A DNA stretch of 62,045 nt from Thermodesulfobacteriales bacterium (lineage in GTDB: Bacteria; Desulfobacterota; Thermodesulfobacteria; Thermodesulfobacteriales; Thermodesulfatatoraceae): assembly GCA_026988575.1 (NCBI GenBank), contig JALSKZ010000028.1, positions 1 to 62,045 of the forward strand, written 5' to 3'. Below, one piece after another: positions 42,019-48,672 of the stretch. The position numbers and the translations under genes are program-made. A model generated the notes under the pieces. It saw only the letters and a list, made by a program, of their open reading frames with translations. It searched no databases and was not told the DNA's origin. The first letter of the stretch is position 1, and each line of letters starts with the position of its first letter.

Positions 42019-44007
42019 CTAAAATCTAGCTGTTAGATTTAACATCCAAGACCAACTTTTCACATTGTCTGTTTTCGTCCAAGAATAATTACTCTTAAAA
42101 GAGAAATAGCGACTTATACGCCAAGAAAAGAAACTTGATATTTGATCCGTTTTATTATTGTCTCTGAGGCCAGAATATTGAAAATTTATTTGCGTTTTCG
42201 GCGTCAAAGAAAACCATATAGAATAAGTGGAATTTACGGTGGTTTCATCTTCCGAAAACTTAATACCTTCCATACCATGAAACGAACATGAATCGGAGAA
42301 AGTCCAGCTTAGATCGAACATAATATAATGGCTAGTTAAAGAAGAAGTATTACTGGTATCATTCCAATCAAATTGATAAATAGAATTTAAAGTTATAGAA
42401 GGCTTTATCCTAGCAATTGCATTTATTCTTGAATAGAAATTTCTAGAAGAAATATCAGTTTCATAATTGTAATTATTGGAATAAGTAATATCCCATCGAA
42501 GATCTAAATCAGGATATACCTGAGCAGAAGTACTGACATTAAAAATATTATTTCGACCCTTTTTTCGACCTCCTTCTTCGAGAAGAGTTCGTGTAAAACT
42601 AGTAGAAACATTTAATGTAGGTAAAATATCAGAAAAGACAGAAAAAGAAAAATTGCGCATTACATAATCTGGCTCATTTTCTGCCTGATTTTTGGTATAA
42701 GAGAAAGCCATATTAGGCTGAAAATATTTATTTACAAACCACGAACTGGAAAAAGCGTGCATTATATCTTTAGAATCTGGCCCTGGAGTAGGCTCAGACC
42801 TATCAGCAGAAAAAGAATAAGACAAAGACAAATTATCTGTAAAATTGTAAGATAACAATACATCCGTACGATAGGCGTGAAGGAGACGTTTATATTGAGA
42901 GGAAGTTATATATTTATATGCTCTAAATAATGGACTATTATTCATTTGCAAGCTCTGCGCAGAGGTAGTTCGGGGTATAAGTAAAAGATAGCGAGCCTGG
43001 TTAAAATTTAAATAAGAAGGTGTAGAAAAATCGTAAGGAAGAGAAACATTACTTGCCAGCTGCGTCCAGATAATCTTATCTCGACTATAATAAATATCCC
43101 ATTTTACATCATTAGGAATAGCTTTCCAATTTTGGGAATCATAAAAAAATTCTAAATACCCGATCTCTTCGGTGCCTAAATCAATAAGTATACCATAATT
43201 ACTATCTTGATTAGGATCTGCATTTTGAACAAGACCTATATAACTATTAAAATCGTCAGAATTGCTACCAGCAGGCAATTGATTCTGCCAGTTGGTAGGC
43301 AGCCATTCTATGGAAACCTTTATCGGATATTTGGCCTTACCGTTTTCTATTTGACCTTCCCATCTATTCTTAGAATAATTAAATTGTTGACTAAGAGAAT
43401 AAGAAAGTCTGCGCCAAGAACCAGCATAAGAAGCCCTTAATAAATGGGAAAAATCATTTGTGGTAGACATATTGGCATAATCTTCGCTGTGACTACCACG
43501 ATAGTCATAATAAACGTCCAGCCCTTTCCAATCTTTAGATAAATTTAAGCCCCAATAATTATTTTTAGTATCTATTTGGTGCGGATCGGCATTATCTCTC
43601 TCTTTAGAAGAACCATAATATAGCTTTGTGTCGACAATTTCCTTATAGAAGGAGGAAATAATAGCGTTCCAAGAGCGAGAAGAATAATCGGCTCCTTCAG
43701 AATTATGGCGTTCCGAATCTGTAGCGCTAAGATTAAAGTTAAAGTAATCGTTAACAAGAGATAAAAAGAACACCGGGCTCAAAAGCTCTTGATATTGAGA
43801 AGAGCGATTGACACGACTATAGCGGATAGTACTACCTAGATTGAGGGCGTTTGTGGCCTGAGAGGATAGGGTCAAAGAATAAATTTGGGAAAAGGCCCCG
43901 GTCTCTCCAGAAGAATCTACATAACGCCAATCGCCGGAAAAATTCATGGCCTTTAACGGAGAAACCAATAAAATTAAACAGAAAGAGACCAAATATAGGT
44001 GTCGCAT
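42019..44007 (-). CDS. outer-membrane beta-barrel protein with discoidin-like insert
   Basis: A protein of 662 residues with a signal peptide (MRHLYLVSFCLILLVSPLKA). It contains many alternating hydrophobic/polar strands rich in Tyr, Ser, Asn and Trp, and ends in the aromatic LNLTARF expected of a Bam-inserted barrel. Residues about 227-359 interrupt the strand pattern with a domain resembling F5/8 type C (IDLGTEEIGYLEFFYDSQNW, WDIYYSRDKIIWTQL, YLLLIP). First gene of the large operon, so the likely porin of a porin-cytochrome conduit. ATG 44007 starts at the signal peptide; the frame is open to 44055. Confidence 0.82.
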   Translation of the reverse strand: MRHLYLVSFCLILLVSPLKAMNFSGDWRYVDSSGETGAFSQIYSLTLSSQATNALNLGSTIRYSRVNRSSQYQELLSPVFFLSLVNDYFNFNLSATDSERHNSEGADYSSRSWNAIISSFYKEIVDTKLYYGSSKERDNADPHQIDTKNNYWGLNLSKDWKGLDVYYDYRGSHSEDYANMSTTNDFSHLLRASYAGSWRRLSYSLSQQFNYSKNRWEGQIENGKAKYPIKVSIEWLPTNWQNQLPAGSNSDDFNSYIGLVQNADPNQDSNYGILIDLGTEEIGYLEFFYDSQNWKAIPNDVKWDIYYSRDKIIWTQLASNVSLPYDFSTPSYLNFNQARYLLLIPRTTSAQSLQMNNSPLFRAYKYITSSQYKRLLHAYRTDVLLSYNFTDNLSLSYSFSADRSEPTPGPDSKDIMHAFSSSWFVNKYFQPNMAFSYTKNQAENEPDYVMRNFSFSVFSDILPTLNVSTSFTRTLLEEGGRKKGRNNIFNVSTSAQVYPDLDLRWDITYSNNYNYETDISSRNFYSRINAIARIKPSITLNSIYQFDWNDTSNTSSLTSHYIMFDLSWTFSDSCSFHGMEGIKFSEDETTVNSTYSIWFSLTPKTQINFQYSGLRDNNKTDQISSFFSWRISRYFSFKSNYSWTKTDNVKSWSWMLNLTARF

Positions 44008-44019
44008 AATTGACTCTGT

Positions 44020-44048
44020 TAAATATATCCTATTGTTTTGAAACTCAA
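44020..44048 (-). promoter_or_regulatory. candidate promoter of the minus-strand cytochrome operon
   Basis: On the minus strand TTGAGT (44043-44048), a 17-bp spacer and TATTTA (44020-44025) lie just ahead of the barrel gene. The match is moderate (4 of 6 and 3 of 6), and the predicted leader would be only a few bases long. It is therefore a weak call. Confidence 0.25.
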
Positions 44049-44495
44049 GCCACAAAAGAAAATATTTATATGCACAAAATGCCCAAAAAGAAGGGAATTA
44101 GCCCCAATTTTATGCTTTTTGGCCTAAAAATAAAAAAAAACGCGGTTTGCACTTCCCCCCTGTATCCTTTAGCTTCAGCCTATAAATGTAATTTGTTATT
44201 TGTGTGTAACGCATTTTAGAATATTTTTAAGCTGGGAATAAAAAATAGTTTATACTACATTTAGATCGCTAAGGAGAACAGTAAATCTAAGGATAGAGGG
44301 TATTTTTAATAAAATATCGAAAAAAATAGAAAAAATTGATTGGTCATTGGGTTCGACTTGAATTATCTTATTATCGGAAGGTGAAAAATAAAGTTAAGGG
44401 CAAAGGGGGGATTGAGGACGAGGTAGAAGAAAGTTTTTTAGGTTGGTGATTGATAGGTTTACAAAATAATTCAAAAACGTAAGGGGGGAAAGGTT
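44049..44495. other. 447-bp AT-rich divergent intergenic region
   Basis: This is the longest gene-free stretch inside the cytochrome island, between the divergent barrel and OmcS-like operons. It has runs of A and T and no credible gene; a short plus-strand frame (44010-44219) has no ribosome-binding site or family resemblance. It probably carries the promoters and operators of both operons. I see no riboswitch I can name. Confidence 0.6.
44227..44256 (+). promoter_or_regulatory. candidate promoter of the plus-strand OmcS-like operon
   Basis: TTAAGC (44227-44232), an 18-bp spacer and TATACT (44251-44256). The -10 box is strong (5 of 6) and the -35 box weak, which could mean activator dependence. 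It would give a leader of about 230 nt before the ATG at 44496. AAGGGGGG is the likely ribosome-binding site of that gene. Confidence 0.3.
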
Positions 44496-45581
44496 ATGAA
44501 ACACAAATGGTTAATGTTAATTATTTTTATGGCTTTGGTTTTGGCCTTGCCTCAAGGGTCATGGGCCCGGGTGCAAGGGGCATGTTCAGACTGTCACACC
44601 ATGCATAATTCCCAAAATGGGGCAACGATTTACGCAAACGGTCCGTATCGGGCCCTCACCAAAGGCGATTGTGTGGGATGCCATACGGGGACCAATAGCG
44701 GTAGTAACAACATCCCCTACGTCCTGGATAATTCCCAGCCTAACTACGGCACCTTTGGAATTTCTGGGAATACCCTGGCTGGTGGAAACTTCTATTGGGT
44801 CAAGAACGGAGACGATACCACAGGCCACAACGTAGAGGGTATAGCTAATGTGGATCAAAACATCGGCATGACTCCTCCGGGCTGGAATTCTGGCTTTAAC
44901 GCCAACGGCCAGATTGCTCCTAATGGTTGGGATCATCAATTAACTTGTGCGGGTGTATATGGCTGTCATGGTAAACATGAAGAAGTTGATGATTTTGCTG
45001 ATATCCGCGGTGCCCACCACGCCGATGACAGCACCATCGATGGCTCCACGGTTGGTACGAGCTTCCGTTTCCTCTATGGGATAAAAGGTATTGAAGACTC
45101 CGATTGGGAGTATCAGCCCACCTCTACCGAACACAACCAGTACTATGCTGTAAATCGTACCGATGTAAGCAGCATGCCTTCCGATACAGCTACTATTAAT
45201 TATCTATGTGCGGAGTGTCATGGCGATTTCCACAGCGGTACTGGTGTAAGTTACACAGGTTCTGGGTCTCCGTGGCTGCGTCACCCCTCTGACTTTGCCT
45301 TGAGCAGTGCTTCTGGTGCGGGTTATACCGACTATCCTGGTCCTTTTGGTACTAAGGGTACCTATTGGCCAGGTGCACCTCTGGGAAGCGACTTGACTGG
45401 GGGAGTTTTAAGCACCGTAACCTTTAGTGGGACTGACGATATCGTCCTTTGCATCTCCTGTCACCGCGCACACGGTTCTCCTTACGCAGACCTGCTCCGG
45501 TGGGATTACAATAACTGTAAGGCTTCCAGCGGAAACGGTAGTGAATGTGGTTGTTTTGCCTGTCATACCAACAAGTATTAA
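44496..45581 (+). CDS. OmcS-like hexaheme cytochrome (putative nanowire subunit), first plus-strand copy
   Basis: A protein of 361 residues with signal peptide (cleaved near SWA-RV). Heme motifs run CSDCHTMHNSQNG, CVGCH, CAGVYGCH (C-x5-CH, 44946-44969), CAECHGDFHSGTG with SPWLRHP, CISCHRAHGSP and a terminal CFACHTNK. OmcS of Geobacter has the same order of landmarks: CHTMHNS, a second heme, GHN, a third heme, CANCHTDIHN with LRHP, CLSCHRAH and a terminal heme. In OmcS these hemes form filaments conducting electrons outside the cell. The strong ribosome-binding site and long leader suggest high, regulated expression. The filament role is inferred. Confidence 0.87.
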   Translation: MKHKWLMLIIFMALVLALPQGSWARVQGACSDCHTMHNSQNGATIYANGPYRALTKGDCVGCHTGTNSGSNNIPYVLDNSQPNYGTFGISGNTLAGGNFYWVKNGDDTTGHNVEGIANVDQNIGMTPPGWNSGFNANGQIAPNGWDHQLTCAGVYGCHGKHEEVDDFADIRGAHHADDSTIDGSTVGTSFRFLYGIKGIEDSDWEYQPTSTEHNQYYAVNRTDVSSMPSDTATINYLCAECHGDFHSGTGVSYTGSGSPWLRHPSDFALSSASGAGYTDYPGPFGTKGTYWPGAPLGSDLTGGVLSTVTFSGTDDIVLCISCHRAHGSPYADLLRWDYNNCKASSGNGSECGCFACHTNKY

Positions 45582-45592
45582 GGTTAAAAGGA

Positions 45593-45621
45593 CCAAGAGA
45601 GGGGGGAACCTCCTCTCTTGG
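45593..45621 (+). terminator. strong hairpin between the two OmcS-like genes
   Basis: CCAAGAGAGG (45593-45602) pairs perfectly with CCTCTCTTGG (45612-45621) around a 9-nt loop. Only TTT follows, so it is a poor intrinsic terminator. It is better read as a partial terminator or an mRNA-stabilising 3' hairpin that would raise the level of the first cytochrome over the second. The next ribosome-binding site begins 6 bp later. Confidence 0.5.
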
Positions 45622-45636
45622 TTTATGGAGGGGGGT

Positions 45637-46743
45637 ATGAAAAGAAATATTCTCGGAGTAACAATTTGGATCTTGGCGTTCATAATAGGTCTTTGTACTT
45701 CAAGCCACGCTCGTGTTTCTGGGGTATGTTCCAATTGTCATACTATGCATAATTCCCAAAACGGACAACCGGTATCTGCTGACGGACCAAACACCAATCT
45801 CACCAAATATGATTGTGTAGGGTGTCATTCTTCAAGCACTTCCTCTACTACCTATCAGCTAGGTGATAGTACAGTACCTGTAGTCCTTTATACTGGTGGC
45901 AGTGCCCCTACCCAATATCTCGCGGGGGGGAATTTTTGGTGGGTTAAGGAAGGTCTTGGTAATACCGACGGCAAGATTGGTGACCCTAAAGGTCACAATG
46001 TATTTCTAGGAGAAGATGACGATTTTCTGACTGAAGCTCCTGGTTCTTCAATAAATTGTACCAATAGCTGCCATACACGGCTTAGCGAAAAGGCTCAGGC
46101 TGGAGACCCCAGGCTCCAAGGCAAATACGGATGTTCGGGTTGTCATGTTTTTGTAAGGCATCACGCCAATGATCACCCCAACGGCAATTACAATAATGTG
46201 GTTGGCAAAGATGGCGGATGGTACAGATATTTGCCTTCTCCACATGTTACCAACTATGGAGTCGAAGGCATTGAAGACAGTGATTGGCAGGCCACGGTAA
46301 GTGCTTCAGACCATAATGAATATTTAGGTAAAGCTACTTCTTTCACTAATTCAGGTGGCTTTATGGCCATCGGGGCCGACACCATGACGGCCTATTGCAC
46401 CGGCTGTCACGGGAATTTCCACATAGAAAATGCTGATTATAAGGGAGGTTCTCCTTGGCTCCGTCACCCCTCGGATGCTGTCATTCCTGACCGCGGAGAA
46501 TACGCCAATTACACTACTTATAATCCTCTTGCCCCGGTAGCTAGGCCAGATCTCTCTAATTTTAATGGTCCTAGTGCTACAGTAACCCCAGGACAGGACA
46601 TGGTTATGTGTCTATCCTGTCACCGTCCTCACGGAAGCCCCTATGATGATATTCTCCGTTGGGATTACTCTCAATGCACGGTGGGTAATTCCAGTGAGTG
46701 TGGCTGCTTTATTTGTCACACCAATAAAGGAACCTATCAGTAG
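45637..46743 (+). CDS. OmcS-like multiheme cytochrome (6-7 hemes), second plus-strand copy
   Basis: Starts at ATG 45637 after GGAGGGGGG; the frame is open 210 bp further, inside the previous gene and its hairpin. The protein of 368 residues has a signal peptide (cleaved near SHA-RV). Motifs: CSNCHTMHNSQNG, CVGCH, GHNV, then CTNSCH (C-x3-CH) and, about 28 residues on, CSGCH, then CTGCHGNFH with SPWLRHP, CLSCHRPHGSP and CFICHTNK. There are six canonical motifs plus one with a spacing of three. It is a clear paralogue of the 44496 gene but altered in the heme-3 region. Confidence 0.86.
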   Translation: MKRNILGVTIWILAFIIGLCTSSHARVSGVCSNCHTMHNSQNGQPVSADGPNTNLTKYDCVGCHSSSTSSTTYQLGDSTVPVVLYTGGSAPTQYLAGGNFWWVKEGLGNTDGKIGDPKGHNVFLGEDDDFLTEAPGSSINCTNSCHTRLSEKAQAGDPRLQGKYGCSGCHVFVRHHANDHPNGNYNNVVGKDGGWYRYLPSPHVTNYGVEGIEDSDWQATVSASDHNEYLGKATSFTNSGGFMAIGADTMTAYCTGCHGNFHIENADYKGGSPWLRHPSDAVIPDRGEYANYTTYNPLAPVARPDLSNFNGPSATVTPGQDMVMCLSCHRPHGSPYDDILRWDYSQCTVGNSSECGCFICHTNKGTYQ

Positions 46744-46757
46744 ATAGGAGGAAGCTT

Positions 46758-47843
46758 GTGAAGCTTAAGGGGCCCAGAAAAGACATGCGCATCATCCTGT
46801 TTCTGGGCCTCTTTTCCTTTCTGTTCCTCTCTTTGTCGTCCGTTACGAAGGCTCAACGAGTTGATCAACATGCCTTAAGGAAGGCCCTCGAAGGTCGAGC
46901 CCAGCATGTAGAAGCCAAAGTAATTGCTGTCTTAAAGCACGACGACCTGGGCCAGGTCTTTTCCTTCCCGGCCTATCTGGCCTACGACCCGGTAAGAGAC
47001 GAACTATACGTAGTAGATACCGCCAAAAGTCGCATCGTTGTATTTAGTCCGGATTTATTCCCGGTCTTTTCTCTGGGAAAGGGCCGTGGTGTTACCTCTC
47101 CCGCCGGGCTCACCATAGATAATGAAGGTAACATATACCTGTGTCAGGGAACCAGCGAAGAGGATCCCAAGCCTCATATATCTATTTTCAACGCCGCCGC
47201 CATCAAAATAAAGGACATCTATTTCTCAGGGTTCCCAGGGGCCGAAAATTTTTCGCCTCACAAGATAGCCTTGGGGAAAAACGGCCAACTTTACGTAACC
47301 GGTTTAGATTACCGGGGGCTAATAGTACTGGACAAAGACGGACACTATTTAAAGACTATTGCCCCTAAAGATAGTATTATCCCCAACACACCTCCCCAAA
47401 AGGCCATTATCACCGATGTATTTGTGGATGGTAAAGGCCGCCTCTATCTCCTAAGTGAAGAGATGGGACGTTTTTATGTTTACGACGCTAAGGAAAAATT
47501 CCTCTTTAAAGGGGGAGAAAAAGGAGGAGGTCCTGGAAAACTCAGCCGCCCAAGGGGTATCTGTGCTGATCCTGTAAGAGGATTTATCTATGTAGTGGAT
47601 TATCTACGTCACACTGGGCAGGCTTACGACTACAATACTGGCAAATTGCTCTTTGAGTTTGGTGGTCGGGGGTGGAGCCCAGGCTGGTTTAATTATCCTT
47701 CAGATATAATGGTAGACAAATTTGGCCGGGTATACATAGCCGATCTATTTAATCACCGCGTACAGGTACTGGAGTTATCCACAGGGGAGACAGAAACTCC
47801 TTTTAGTAAGGTCCCTTCATTCTTACCCCTAGAAACTAGATAA
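46758..47843 (+). CDS. secreted NHL six-bladed beta-propeller protein
   Basis: A protein of 361 residues with a GTG start after AGGAGG and a signal peptide (about 1-32). Blades include DELYVVDTAKSRIVVFSPD, GNIYLCQGTSEED, GQLYVTGLDYRGLIVLDKDG, GRLYLLSEEMGRFYVYD, GFIYVVDYLRHTGQAYDYNTGK and GRVYIADLFNHRVQVLE. It starts 14 bp after the second OmcS-like gene and is clearly in that operon. The third propeller of the island, it is another hint that propellers are partners of these cytochromes. Confidence 0.85.
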   Translation: MKLKGPRKDMRIILFLGLFSFLFLSLSSVTKAQRVDQHALRKALEGRAQHVEAKVIAVLKHDDLGQVFSFPAYLAYDPVRDELYVVDTAKSRIVVFSPDLFPVFSLGKGRGVTSPAGLTIDNEGNIYLCQGTSEEDPKPHISIFNAAAIKIKDIYFSGFPGAENFSPHKIALGKNGQLYVTGLDYRGLIVLDKDGHYLKTIAPKDSIIPNTPPQKAIITDVFVDGKGRLYLLSEEMGRFYVYDAKEKFLFKGGEKGGGPGKLSRPRGICADPVRGFIYVVDYLRHTGQAYDYNTGKLLFEFGGRGWSPGWFNYPSDIMVDKFGRVYIADLFNHRVQVLELSTGETETPFSKVPSFLPLETR

Positions 47844-47852
47844 TCTTTGCTT

Positions 47853-48578
47853 ATGACCGCAGTTATTATACCGGCTGGGGGGAGTGGCAAACGGCTGGGA
47901 GCCCCTATTCCTAAACAGTTTCTCACCTTAGCTGGACGTCCCCTTATATTATGGACCATCGAACGGTTTGTAACTATAGAGGAAATAAAATTAATTATTA
48001 TTCCAGTCATTTGGGAATGGGCTCCTACTTTGGAAAAATTCCTCCAAGAGGCCCATTTCCCAACCCCCATTACCGTGGTCCCCGGAGGCCAGACCAGACA
48101 GGAATCGGTATGGTCTGGGTTGAGGGCCTTGCCCACCGAAACAGAGGTGGTTTTAGTACACGATGCAGCTCGCCCCCTTGTCTCTGAAACCGTTATTCGA
48201 GACGTGATCAAGGCGGTAAAACACTACGGGGCCGCCATTGCGGCAATGTCGGTTCGCGATACGGTCAAACAAGAAAAAGGAGGCTTTGTCGAAAAAACTC
48301 TCCCTCGAGAACATATTTACCTGGCCCAAACCCCCCAGGGGGCCTATAAAAATTTATTGCTAAAGGCCTTCGAAGAGGCCCACCACAGAGGATATTTGGC
48401 CACCGACGAGGCAGGGCTTTTAGAATATATAGGGGTACCAGTACGCCTGGTCTCTTCTCCACCTTCCAACTTTAAGGTGACCACCAAAGAAGACCTCAAA
48501 CTGGCCGACCTGATCTTACGCAACAGTAGGCCAACCACAAGAGAGCCTTCCCGGGGCCGGGAAGGCTCCTCAATTTAG
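47853..48578 (+). CDS. ispD: 2-C-methyl-D-erythritol 4-phosphate cytidylyltransferase
   Basis: MEP-pathway enzyme that makes CDP-methylerythritol from CTP. IPAGGSGKRLGAPIPKQFLTLAGRPLI is the nucleotide-binding signature, and VLVHDAARPLVS, TVKQ and LAQTPQGAYKNLLLKAFEEA follow. ATG 47853 begins MTAVIIPAGG; a TTG 6 bp upstream is not needed. The length of 241 residues is slightly long, because the last codons run through a hairpin. It starts 9 bp after the propeller gene and so may be read from the cytochrome promoter. Confidence 0.95.
   Translation: MTAVIIPAGGSGKRLGAPIPKQFLTLAGRPLILWTIERFVTIEEIKLIIIPVIWEWAPTLEKFLQEAHFPTPITVVPGGQTRQESVWSGLRALPTETEVVLVHDAARPLVSETVIRDVIKAVKHYGAAIAAMSVRDTVKQEKGGFVEKTLPREHIYLAQTPQGAYKNLLLKAFEEAHHRGYLATDEAGLLEYIGVPVRLVSSPPSNFKVTTKEDLKLADLILRNSRPTTREPSRGREGSSI
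48543..48568 (+). terminator. GC-rich hairpin at the 3' end of ispD
   Basis: GAGCCTTCCCGG pairs with CCGGGAAGGCTC, an almost loopless perfect palindrome of 12-bp arms that lies within the last codons of ispD. It is followed by CTCAATTTAG, so the T tract is short. It probably ends the OmcS-propeller-ispD transcript on the plus strand, since the next gene has its own promoter. Confidence 0.55.
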
Positions 48579-48609
48579 CCTATACTTATTGAAGATATTG
48601 AGAAACAAT

Positions 48610-48638
48610 TTGACAAAAAATAGAGCCAGACGTATAGG
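48610..48638 (+). promoter_or_regulatory. sigma-70-like promoter of the HdrA-MvhD gene
   Basis: A perfect TTGACA (48610-48615), a 17-bp spacer and TATAGG (48633-48638). The start codon follows at 48673 with GGAGGG as ribosome-binding site. It sits between the ispD hairpin and the gene, so the HdrA-like gene is probably its own transcription unit. Confidence 0.6.
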
Positions 48639-48672
48639 CTATCTTTAGAGACTCACCAGCATGGAGGGAACT

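Noticed and set aside
44010-44219. Short plus-strand frame of 69 codons in the divergent intergenic region
   Set aside because: No ribosome-binding site, low-complexity composition and overlap with likely promoters of the barrel gene.
44390-44440. Possible GEMM (cyclic di-GMP/cGAMP) riboswitch ahead of the first OmcS-like gene
   Set aside because: GGGCAAA and GGACG words are present, as in GEMM RNAs, but the two expected hairpins, the tetraloop and the receptor are missing. GEMM RNAs are known near cytochromes in Geobacter, so I looked, but the sequence does not support it.
45427-45636. 70-residue N-terminal extension of the second OmcS-like cytochrome
   Set aside because: The extension lies inside the previous gene and the intergenic hairpin. 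A strong ribosome-binding site and a signal peptide begin at 45637.
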